Below are positions 1 through 4,684 of a stretch of DNA of 5,399 bases, piece by piece. Numbering within the stretch: the first letter of the stretch is position 1; every line of letters starts with the position of its first letter. Both the position numbers and the translations under genes were made by a program. Below the pieces are notes generated by a model. It ran no database searches. It worked only from the letters and a program-made list of their open reading frames with translations, and was not told where the DNA came from. The stretch is from QHWK01 sp035315685 (GTDB lineage: Bacteria > Acidobacteriota > Vicinamibacteria > Vicinamibacterales > CAVVIG01): the NCBI GenBank assembly GCA_035315685.1, contig DATFXR010000224.1, positions 1-5,399 of the forward strand, read 5' to 3'.

Positions 1-1
1 C

Positions 2-1204
2 GACAGCCTCGGCCATCACGTCGGCGACGAGCTGCTCACCGCGGTGGCGCGGCGGCTCGAGTCGTGCCTGCGCCACGAGGACGCGATCGCCCGGCTCGGC
101 GGCGACGAATTCGCGATTCTCCTCAACTCGATCGGCGACGCGCAGCAGGCGAACGCGATTGCGTTCCGCATTCAGAAGGCGTTCATCGATCCGTTTTCGA
201 TCGGCGGCCGCGAAGTCTTCACCTCGGCCAGCATCGGCATCGCCGTCGGGTTCGCGCACTACGACAATCCCGACGAGATCATGCGCGACGCCGACACGGC
301 GATGTACCACGCGAAAAACCACGGCAAGGCGCGCCACGAGCTGTTCGACGCCGACATGCACGCGCGCACGCGCGATCGCCTCGGTCTGGAGAACGACCTG
401 CGGCACGCGATCGACACCTACGATTTCGAGGTCCATTACCAGCCGATCGTGCTGCTGGCGTCGCGCAAGTGCGTCGGCTTCGAGTCGCTGATCAGGTGGA
501 CCCGCAACGGCGAGCCCGTCTCGCCCGCGACGTTCATCCCGATGGCCGAAGAACTCGGGCTGATCGAGCAACTCGGCACCTGGGTGCTCCAGCAGGCATG
601 CCGGACGTTCGCCCAGTGGAAGCGGCAGTACACGACGTGCGGCATCGACTACATCACCGTCAACGTCTCGAGCCGCCAGCTGATGCAGCAGAACTTCCTG
701 CTGCTCGTCGAGCAGGCGATTCAGGCGTCGCGGCTGCAGCCCTGCGACCTGCGCCTCGAAATCACCGAGACCGCCCTGATGGACAGTCCCACGAGCGCAG
801 CGAAGCTGCTCAACGAGCTGCGCGACTTCGGCGTGAAGATCTATCTCGACGACTTCGGGACCGGCTACTCGTCGCTGAGCCACCTGGCGAGACTGCCCGT
901 CGACGCGCTCAAGATCGATCGCTCCTTCGTGCGCAGCCTCGATCTGGGATCCGATCGTCCGGCGATCGTCGAGAGCATCCTGGCGCTGGCGCGAACCCTC
1001 AACACGAGCGTCGTCGCGGAAGGCATCGAGAGCGACGATCAGGCACGTGAGCTCGAGCGGCTCGGCTGCACCCACGCTCAGGGGTACCTCTTCTCGCGTC
1101 CGATCTCGAGCTCGGCCGCCGAACAGGTGCTCGCCACCAATCAGCCGCTCGGACCGAAGCGCGTCCAGCAGATCTTCGAGACGGCTGACCGCGTCGCCGT
1201 GTAG
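2..1204 (+). CDS. GGDEF-EAL cyclic-di-GMP turnover protein, C-terminal part (5' end outside window)
   Basis: This protein makes and/or breaks the second messenger cyclic di-GMP. The frame is open to the left edge, and the first residues visible (DSLGHHVGDELL) are the canonical segment upstream of a GGDEF site, so the true start lies outside; the GTG at 44 is not a start. Numbering from that GTG codon, an RxxD inhibitory site (R10-D13) precedes an intact GGDEF motif (19-23), and the GGDEF domain ends near residue 105. An EAL domain spans about 115-365. Its signature reads ESL (147-149) instead of EAL. The other family catalytic or metal residues are present: N207, E239, the DDFGTGYSSL stretch from D269, K290, E326 and Q346. 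From family knowledge this predicts a working phosphodiesterase and possibly a working or GTP-sensing cyclase. Any sensor domain lies upstream. The TAG stop is at 1202-1204. Domain identity is very secure; the net activity is inferred. Confidence 0.96.
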   Translation, partial: DSLGHHVGDELLTAVARRLESCLRHEDAIARLGGDEFAILLNSIGDAQQANAIAFRIQKAFIDPFSIGGREVFTSASIGIAVGFAHYDNPDEIMRDADTAMYHAKNHGKARHELFDADMHARTRDRLGLENDLRHAIDTYDFEVHYQPIVLLASRKCVGFESLIRWTRNGEPVSPATFIPMAEELGLIEQLGTWVLQQACRTFAQWKRQYTTCGIDYITVNVSSRQLMQQNFLLLVEQAIQASRLQPCDLRLEITETALMDSPTSAAKLLNELRDFGVKIYLDDFGTGYSSLSHLARLPVDALKIDRSFVRSLDLGSDRPAIVESILALARTLNTSVVAEGIESDDQARELERLGCTHAQGYLFSRPISSSAAEQVLATNQPLGPKRVQQIFETADRVAV

Positions 1205-1274
1205 CCACGAAAACACGCATTCACGCAGCGTTCTTTGCACCTGGCCATCCTTCGTGTCTTCGTGCCTTCGTGGC
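1204..1274. repeat. Imperfect inverted repeat with 8-nt CACGAA/TTCGTG period, at the GGDEF-EAL stop codon
   Basis: The left arm begins on the last base of the stop codon with GCCACGAA (1204-1211). The right arm is three tandem 8-nt units, TTCGTGTC, TTCGTGCC and TTCGTGGC (1251-1274). The outer unit pairs perfectly with the left arm (8 bp); inner pairing is weak. The structure could form at the 3' end of the GGDEF-EAL mRNA and act in termination or transcript stability, but no T-run follows, so a standard intrinsic terminator is not supported. It resembles dispersed repeats of environmental high-GC bacteria. Confidence 0.6.
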
Positions 1275-1290
1275 GGCTCCTGAGCTGACG
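1269..1290. repeat. 22-nt direct repeat, copy 1
   Basis: This segment starts CGTGGCGGCTCCT and ends AGCTGACG. It recurs at 1526-1547 with a single difference (G here, C there, at position 14 of the repeat). It forms the right border of the CACGAA-type repeat. Confidence 0.75.
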
Positions 1291-1350
1291 AAGCCCGCGC
1301 GCGATCGGGCGCTGACTGCGATCCCTGCACCGTGATCCGTCGCGGCCGGC

Positions 1351-1426
1351 AAAGCAACCGCAGGGCACGCAGAGATCGCCGAGAAACCGCCTTCTGCGTG
1401 CTCTGCGGTCTCTGCGGTTGCTTTCC
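1351..1426. repeat. CGCAGAG-type hairpin repeat, unit 1
   Basis: The outer arms AAAGCAACCGCAG (1351-1363) and CTGCGGTTGCTTT (1412-1424) are perfect 13-bp inverted complements. Inner arms carry CGCAGAG-like words on the left and CTCTGCG-like words on the right at about 9-nt spacing, around a short centre near 1382-1392. Positions 1363-1426 form the first copy of a 64-nt tandem duplication. It is non-coding in every sensible reading. Confidence 0.8.
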
Positions 1427-1490
1427 GGGCACGCAGAGATCGCCGAGAAACCGTTTTCTGCGTGCTCTGCGGTCTCTGCGGTTGCTTTCC
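1427..1490. repeat. CGCAGAG-type hairpin repeat, unit 2 (tandem copy of 1363-1426)
   Basis: This 64-nt segment matches 1363-1426 at 62 of 64 positions. The only differences are two adjacent bases in the loop region (CC in copy 1, TT in copy 2). It abuts copy 1 with no spacer and lacks its own outer left arm (AAGCAACCGCA), so the duplication boundary lies inside the hairpin. Confidence 0.85.
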
Positions 1491-1500
1491 GTCTGCGGTC

Positions 1501-1547
1501 GCCGCGAAGACACCGAATCACGACGCGTGGCGGCTCCTCAGCTGACG
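1501..1547. repeat. Decayed CACGAA-type copy plus second copy of the 22-nt direct repeat
   Basis: GCCGCGAA (1501-1508) followed by GACACCGA resembles the left arm of the CACGAA family with substitutions. It runs into 1526-1547, which matches 1269-1290 at 21 of 22 positions. The segment contains the palindrome TCAGCTGA (1539-1546) and ends on the putative -35 hexamer of the cytochrome gene. Confidence 0.5.
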
Positions 1548-1569
1548 TCGTCGGCGCGCGGAGTACAAT
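1542..1569 (+). promoter_or_regulatory. Putative promoter of the diheme cytochrome gene
   Basis: TACAAT (1564-1569) differs from the -10 consensus at one base. CTGACG (1542-1547) matches four of six -35 bases at a 16-nt spacing. Transcription would begin about 7 nt after the -10, almost exactly at the ATG (1577), which implies a leaderless or near-leaderless mRNA. The only Shine-Dalgarno-like word, GGAG at 1560-1563, overlaps the promoter spacer and sits 13 nt from the ATG, too far to be convincing. Confidence 0.45.
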
Positions 1570-1576
1570 TCCTGCG

Positions 1577-2068
1577 ATGACATTCGGCGCCTCGTCTATC
1601 GCTGCCGTCGCGCTCGCTGCGGTCGTCGTCTCGGCGGCCGCGCGCGGGCAGGAGCCGGCAAGGCAGGATTCGGGAAGGCAGGCACCGGGCGAGCAGATTC
1701 TCAACGCGGCGTGCCTCGAGTGCCACGATCATCGGCACGTGGACACGCAGGCGCTCGACGAAGAGGGTTGGGCGAAGGTCGTCAAGGCGGAAATCGCCCG
1801 AGGCGCCGCGGTGAAGGCCGACGATGTGGCGGTCCTGACCGACTATCTCTCGCGCATGCACGGGCCGTTGCCCGACGGTCCTGGCAAGGAAGTGGTGCTG
1901 AACATCTGCACGCAGTGCCACGATCTGGCACGCGTCCGCCGCGAGCGGCTCACCGCCGAAGGGTGGGCCGAGATCCTGGATGCGATGCTGAACGAAGGCG
2001 CGCCGCTCAACCAGACGGACTTCGCAGCCGTCCTGCGCTATCTCGCCCGCAATTTCCGACCGGAGTGA
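1577..2068 (+). CDS. Exported diheme c-type cytochrome with two duplicated half-domains
   Basis: This is a predicted 163-aa electron-transfer protein of the periplasm or outer envelope. Residues 5-22 form a hydrophobic export segment, although the region before it has no Lys or Arg, which is unusual. Two CxxCH haem-attachment motifs follow: CLECH (46-50) and CTQCH (111-115). The two halves (about 41-95 and 107-161) align: each reads (I/V)LN..C..CHD, then EGWA, G-A, a D before AVL, and YL. The layout resembles the diheme domain of quinohaemoprotein amine dehydrogenase alpha subunits and related acidobacterial cytochromes; no catalytic domain is attached here, so the redox partner is unknown. 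ATG 1577 is chosen because translation further upstream runs through repeat DNA and because TACAAT lies just before it. The gene is monocistronic and convergent with the next operon. Cytochrome identity is secure; the subfamily is likely. Confidence 0.9.
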   Translation: MTFGASSIAAVALAAVVVSAAARGQEPARQDSGRQAPGEQILNAACLECHDHRHVDTQALDEEGWAKVVKAEIARGAAVKADDVAVLTDYLSRMHGPLPDGPGKEVVLNICTQCHDLARVRRERLTAEGWAEILDAMLNEGAPLNQTDFAAVLRYLARNFRPE

Positions 2069-2069
2069 C

Positions 2070-2141
2070 GGAAAGGAACCGCAGAGCACGCAGAGCGCGC
2101 AGAACTTTCAAATTTCTCTGCGATCTCTGCGGTTGCTTTCC
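2070..2141. repeat. CGCAGAG-type hairpin repeat, unit 3, immediately after the cytochrome stop
   Basis: Starting 1 nt after the TGA (2066-2068), the left arm GGAAAGGAACCGCAGAG (2070-2086) pairs with CTCTGCGGTTGCTTTCC (2125-2141) at 16 of 17 positions. The interior has three CGCAGA words at 9-nt spacing on the left and two CTCTGCG words at 9-nt spacing on the right, around an A/T-rich loop (ACTTTCAAAT). It is positioned to form a stable RNA hairpin at the end of the cytochrome mRNA. Confidence 0.8.
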
Positions 2142-2154
2142 TGCAGTGGCTCCG

Positions 2155-2228
2155 ACCGCAGAGCACGCAGAGCGCGCAGAACTTTCAAATGTTCTCTGCG
2201 ATCTCTGCGATCTCTGCGGTTGCCTTCC
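2155..2228. repeat. CGCAGAG-type hairpin repeat, unit 4
   Basis: Positions 2155-2190 are identical over 36 nt to 2078-2113 in the preceding unit. The right arm (2191-2228) carries three CTCTGCG words against two in unit 3, meaning one extra 9-nt ATCTCTGCG step, plus one added base in the loop. It lies between convergent genes. Confidence 0.8.
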
Positions 2229-2245
2229 CGCCGTGCTCCGGTAGT

Positions 2246-2263
2246 GTCCGGCTTTAGCCGGAC
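2246..2263. repeat. GTCCGGC hairpin, possible terminator of the minus-strand operon
   Basis: GTCCGGC and GCCGGAC form a perfect 7-bp GC-rich stem closed by TTTA. It lies 7 nt beyond the TGA of the last minus-strand gene (stop at 2271-2273). The surrounding GTAGTGTCCGGCTTTAGCC context resembles a dispersed repeat I associate with Acidobacteriota genomes. No T-run follows on the minus strand, so a terminator role is only suggested by position. Confidence 0.6.
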
Positions 2264-2270
2264 CGCGCTG

Positions 2271-2759
2271 TCAGAACGCGTTGCCGATGAACGGCAGCAT
2301 CCGGCCGCAGTAGAGCACGCCGAGCCAGGATGCGAGCGACACGACACCGACGATCTTCGCGGCGCGCGGCGTATCGGCGCCGGCCGCGAGCGTCATGGTG
2401 CGGACGCCGATCGTGGTCTCGAAGAACGTCGCGTTCAGCCCCGCGAGCACGAGACAGAACACCTTCGCCCACCACGCCGCGTTGTTCACGTATTGATCCG
2501 GCTTGCCGATGAAGAACGTCGCGCCGGTCGCCAAGTTCATCACGAAGCCGGCGATCGCGAGCGGCATCAGATCGCGCGCCGCTGCCACCGGCACACGCTT
2601 CATGAATCCGATCAGCCGCAGGTCGAAGAATCCGGCGATCCCGATCACGAGGGAGAGACCGATGAAATGGACGATTTCGCACAGTGGCCAGATCCACGGG
2701 TAGTACACGATCGTTCGTGACAGCGTCGTGCTCTCGAGCCACGCGGCGAAGCCGTTCAT
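2271..2759 (-). CDS. DUF6644-like four-helix membrane protein, copy B
   Basis: This is a predicted 162-aa integral inner-membrane protein of unknown function. Hydrophobic segments lie at about 23-46, 64-84, 96-114 and 134-156. The start opens MNGFAAWLES and helix 1 contains CEIVHFIGLSLVIG with H31, followed by FDLRLIGF and GF..NL.TG..FFI, the pattern I recognise from the DUF6644 family. It is clearly paralogous to the gene just upstream. I chose ATG 2759 because the family typically begins just before the AWLE motif and because this start lies 11 nt after the preceding stop; the longer alternative at 2816 adds an Arg-rich tail that overlaps that gene. No strong ribosome site is visible, so translational coupling is likely. 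It is the last gene of a four-gene operon. The single helix-1 histidine could be a haem or metal ligand, but that is inference. Confidence 0.85.
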   Translation of the reverse strand: MNGFAAWLESTTLSRTIVYYPWIWPLCEIVHFIGLSLVIGIAGFFDLRLIGFMKRVPVAAARDLMPLAIAGFVMNLATGATFFIGKPDQYVNNAAWWAKVFCLVLAGLNATFFETTIGVRTMTLAAGADTPRAAKIVGVVSLASWLGVLYCGRMLPFIGNAF

Positions 2760-2770
2760 CAGGATGCGCC

Positions 2771-3289
2771 CTACAAGTACGCCATCAGACGGCCGGCGGC
2801 GATCGCGCCGGTCCACACGACGAGCGACAGGGCCGCAAGGCGCCTGGTCTTCGGGGCCGGCTCGACGTCACCGGGCACGGCGCCATTCGTGGACCTGCGG
2901 ATCGCGGCCGTGATCACGAGCGCCAGCGCGATCAGCGCCAGCTTGACGTAGAACACGGGCTGTCGCGCCTTCGTGGTGGCGTCGCTGATGAACAGCAGCA
3001 CGCCGGTGACGGCGTTGATCGCGAAGCCCGCCCACATGAATCGGTACAACGGCGAGAGCGACGGCAGAGGAAGGCGCGGCGCGAACCCGAGCAGACGGAA
3101 GTCGATGATGGCGTTCGCGCCGACGAGCACGCCGAGACCAATGGTGTGCAGCGTGAGAATGGTCGGATAGGCCCAGATCGACGGCGATTCGCGCGTCCAG
3201 ACGCCGAGAGCAGAACCTTCCAGCCAGGCGGTGACGTCCGTCACGACGGGATCGGCAGCGTATGCGCCTCGCCGCACGCCGCACCCCAT
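2771..3289 (-). CDS. DUF6644-like four-helix membrane protein, copy A
   Basis: This is a predicted 172-aa integral membrane protein of unknown function. Four hydrophobic helices lie at about 39-62, 82-103, 112-130 and 150-170. The family signature is visible: AWLEGS, IWAYPTILTLHTIGLGVLVG with H48 in helix 1, DFRLLGF, GFAINAVTG and LLFISD. The motifs align with copy B, so the pair arose by duplication, but overall identity looks low, so it is not a recent event. Here helices 3 and 4 are separated by a charged, Pro-containing loop (RRSTNGAVPGDVEPAPKTRR). The ATG at 3289 starts 3 nt after the DUF6152-like stop, suggesting coupled translation; a GTG at 3244, giving a start at MTDVTAWLEG, is a plausible shorter alternative that better fits family length. 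The gene is 11 nt from copy B. Confidence 0.85.
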   Translation of the reverse strand: MGCGVRRGAYAADPVVTDVTAWLEGSALGVWTRESPSIWAYPTILTLHTIGLGVLVGANAIIDFRLLGFAPRLPLPSLSPLYRFMWAGFAINAVTGVLLFISDATTKARQPVFYVKLALIALALVITAAIRRSTNGAVPGDVEPAPKTRRLAALSLVVWTGAIAAGRLMAYL

Positions 3290-3292
3290 GCG

Positions 3293-3691
3293 CTACTGCG
3301 GCGTGTCACCGCGCCCTGCGCGAGGTCCGATCGGCGTCCCGTCGAGTTTCGTGAACGTCGCGCCGGTGATGCCGTGCGTGCCCGGCGCGCGCGACGGATG
3401 TCCGGCCACCTTGACGACCGTGCCAATCGGCAAGCCGTCCTTCGCCCACGCCATCGACGGCGCGCCCCCCATCTCGATCTGCCACTCGACCTTCTCGCCC
3501 TTGTCGTCCGACTCGAGGAACACCCACGAATGCGGATTTTTCACGAGAAGCTTGGTGACGGTCCCCGTCGCGTCCACCCGCTTGGTCTCGTCGTACGCGG
3601 CCGCCGCGGAGTGATGCGCCGCGACCGTCGCCGCCATCAGGAGGAGCGCGACGCCGAGCGGCGCGGCCAAACGCCGTAATCCGACTGCCAT
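3293..3691 (-). CDS. DUF6152-like small secreted protein
   Basis: This is a predicted 132-aa exported protein of unknown function. Residues 1-25 (MAVGLRR, then a hydrophobic core, ending ATVAA) form a clear signal peptide with cleavage expected before HHS, so the mature protein would begin with two histidines. The mature region shows the DUF6152 pattern: AYDETKRVDATGTVTKL, NPHSWVF (52-58), VEWQIEMGG, G..V.V.GHPSR and LDGTPIG, consistent with a small beta-rich fold. The N-terminal histidine pair could bind metal, but that is untested inference. I chose ATG 3691 because AAGGAGG lies 8 nt upstream; the ATG at 3730 overlaps the preceding stop as ATGA and would add 13 polar residues before the signal peptide. 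It is the second gene of the operon, followed after 3 nt by DUF6644-like copy A. Confidence 0.87.
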   Translation of the reverse strand: MAVGLRRLAAPLGVALLLMAATVAAHHSAAAAYDETKRVDATGTVTKLLVKNPHSWVFLESDDKGEKVEWQIEMGGAPSMAWAKDGLPIGTVVKVAGHPSRAPGTHGITGATFTKLDGTPIGPRAGRGDTPQ

Positions 3692-3699
3692 GAGGAAAG

Positions 3700-3706
3700 C
3701 CTCCTT
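3700..3706 (-). promoter_or_regulatory. Strong ribosome binding site deciding the DUF6152-like start
   Basis: The minus strand reads AAGGAGG, a full anti-16S match, 8 nt before the ATG at 3691. It favours this start over the upstream ATG at 3730, which overlaps the previous gene's TGA. Confidence 0.8.
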
Positions 3707-3726
3707 GCCGTCGCTCTCCGGGCGAC

Positions 3727-4542
3727 TCATTTGTACCTCGGCGGGATGAACTGCACCGACAGCCGCGCCGCTTCAGGATCGCAATCGAACGGTTTCAGCT
3801 TGTAGCCCTTCGGCGCCGGCAGCCATCGCATCGTGTACGACGCCGGCTTGCGAAGGAACATCGGATCCTCGACGGTGACGGTCGCCTTCAATTGCTCGCC
3901 CTCACGCCAGTAGCGCTCCTTCACCTTCTTCTGCTGAGACGAAGGGATGCCGTTGTAGTCGTCGAAGCCGGTGACGTCGAAGACATACATCGACGTCTCC
4001 ACCAGCAGCGCCTTGTTCTCATAGTGGCCGACCGAGAGTCCCTGGACACCGTAATCGTGCGCCGTCGGCTGACGTCCGTCGAGCCACACCGTGCGCAGTT
4101 GATCGTCCTTCTCGTAGCGGAGCAGGACCCGATCGGGCCATTGCACGATCTCCGTGAAGAAAGGATCGTACTCGAGCGCCGGTGGTGTGGACGGCTGGCA
4201 GTCGTACTTCGGCGACAACGGCTCGTCGAAGATCTTCTGAAAGGCGAGCGCCCGTTCGTTCAGCTCCGGGAAGTTCGAGACGTAGTTCTTGCCGGCGAGC
4301 GTGCCATCGGGCAGCATCGTGCCTTCCGGCACGCTTCGCGCCCATGGAACGTTCGGGCCGTTGATCGGATGCGCCCGCCGGGTGCCGTCCCATACGCCGG
4401 TGAGGTCCGGAACCGCATCGGCCGCTGGCGCGGACTGCGCTTTCAACGGACGGTGTGGATGCGCAATCACCGCTACCAGCGCGACCGCGCTGGCGGCGGC
4501 CAACAGTCGTGTCGGAGGGAACCGGCCGATGGTGCGCCTCAT
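3727..4542 (-). CDS. Secreted protein of the acidobacterial DLTGVW type, function unknown
   Basis: This is a 271-aa exported protein. An Arg-containing start (MRRTIGRFPPTR) and a hydrophobic stretch (13-28) form a signal peptide, with cleavage likely near residues 35-38. The mature N-terminus carries PDLTGVWDG (45-53), and the body has RTVWLDGRQP (150-159), GLSVGHYENKALLVETSMY, ERYWREGEQL and VTVEDP. This order matches a large uncharacterised secreted family common in Acidobacteriota, in which a DLxGxW start is followed by an LDGR motif and a GxSxGxW/Y..xxLVVET segment. Two cysteines (115 and 254) could form a disulfide. ATG 4542 is supported by GAGGAG 6 nt upstream; an earlier ATG at 4590 adds 16 residues before the signal peptide and is less likely. 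It is the first gene of the operon, 35 nt from the next. I do not assign an enzymatic role. Confidence 0.85.
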   Translation of the reverse strand: MRRTIGRFPPTRLLAAASAVALVAVIAHPHRPLKAQSAPAADAVPDLTGVWDGTRRAHPINGPNVPWARSVPEGTMLPDGTLAGKNYVSNFPELNERALAFQKIFDEPLSPKYDCQPSTPPALEYDPFFTEIVQWPDRVLLRYEKDDQLRTVWLDGRQPTAHDYGVQGLSVGHYENKALLVETSMYVFDVTGFDDYNGIPSSQQKKVKERYWREGEQLKATVTVEDPMFLRKPASYTMRWLPAPKGYKLKPFDCDPEAARLSVQFIPPRYK

Positions 4543-4548
4543 AGTGTG

Positions 4549-4609
4549 CTCCTCGTCGAGGCCGGGGAAATCGACGGAAAACTCTAGCACACGGTGAGGG
4601 AAAGCAACC
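4549..4609 (-). promoter_or_regulatory. Putative promoter and ribosome binding site of the four-gene operon
   Basis: Reading the minus strand, TGCTAGAGT (4589-4581) is an extended -10-like element. TTGCTT (4607-4602), 15 nt upstream, is a weak -35 that falls inside the outer arm of the CGCAGAG-type hairpin. The ribosome site GAGGAG is at 4554-4549, 6 nt before the ATG, giving a leader of about 32 nt. The ribosome site is convincing; the promoter is weak by consensus. Confidence 0.35.
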
Positions 4610-4684
4610 GCAGAGTGCGCAGAGCACGCAGAGATTCTTTTGAAAAGAGGTTCTGCGGTCTCTGCGTTCTCTGCGGTCGCTTTT
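4601..4684. repeat. CGCAGAG-type hairpin repeat, unit 5, immediately after the ankyrin gene stop
   Basis: The outer arms AAAGCAACCGCAGAG (4601-4615) and CTCTGCGGTCGCTTT (4669-4683) pair at 14 of 15 positions. Inner CGCAGAG words at 9-nt spacing (left) and CTGCG words (right) extend the pairing toward a loop with TTCTTTT and AAAAGAG that can also pair, giving arms of about 40 nt. It ends directly against the ankyrin stop codon (4685-4687), so it could form the 3' end of that mRNA and separate it from the operon beyond. Confidence 0.8.

Larger units (their letters stand above)
1205..1576. other. Repeat-rich intergenic spacer
   Basis: No credible gene lies in this 372-nt gap. It contains, in order, the CACGAA-type inverted repeat, a short GCCCG/CGGGC inverted repeat near 1293-1310, two tandem CGCAGAG-type hairpin units, a decayed CACGAA-type copy, and a likely promoter. 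Open frames crossing it translate to Arg-rich or Ser/Ala/Cys-rich periodic peptides produced by the repeats, so they are not treated as genes. Confidence 0.75.

Noticed and set aside
1293..1310. A GCCCG/CGGGC inverted repeat as an intrinsic terminator
   Set aside because: The stem is only 5 bp with a loop of about 8 nt and no T-run follows; short GC palindromes are expected by chance at this base composition.
1351..1490. A possible CRISPR array, from the regularly repeated units
   Set aside because: The units are self-complementary and directly abutting with no unique spacers of constant length, and no cas gene is present.
1418..1576. An upstream extension of the cytochrome gene to a TTG at 1418
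   Set aside because: The extra 53 residues would be translated from the repeat DNA and would bury the export signal inside the protein. ATG 1577 fits better.
1141..1704. A 187-codon minus-strand frame across the spacer, and similar Arg-rich frames over the repeats
   Set aside because: Periodic RRDRRARR-type peptides arise automatically from the 9-nt CGCAGAG repeats, whose length keeps frame. They are a common source of false gene calls.
2684..3679. A 331-codon open frame on the + strand opposite the DUF6152/DUF6644 genes
   Set aside because: Its translation is Arg/Gly/Asp-rich low-complexity sequence with no domain, and it is antisense to genes with clear signal peptides, membrane helices and family motifs. 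It is a high-GC antisense shadow.
3892..4587. A 231-codon open frame on the + strand opposite the secreted DLTGVW protein
   Set aside because: It is antisense to a convincing gene with a ribosome site and signal peptide, and has an Arg/Val/Leu-rich composition with no recognisable motif.
4543..4590. A longer start for the secreted DLTGVW protein at ATG 4590
   Set aside because: The 16 added residues precede a normal signal peptide, and GAGGAG lies 6 nt before the inner ATG at 4542.
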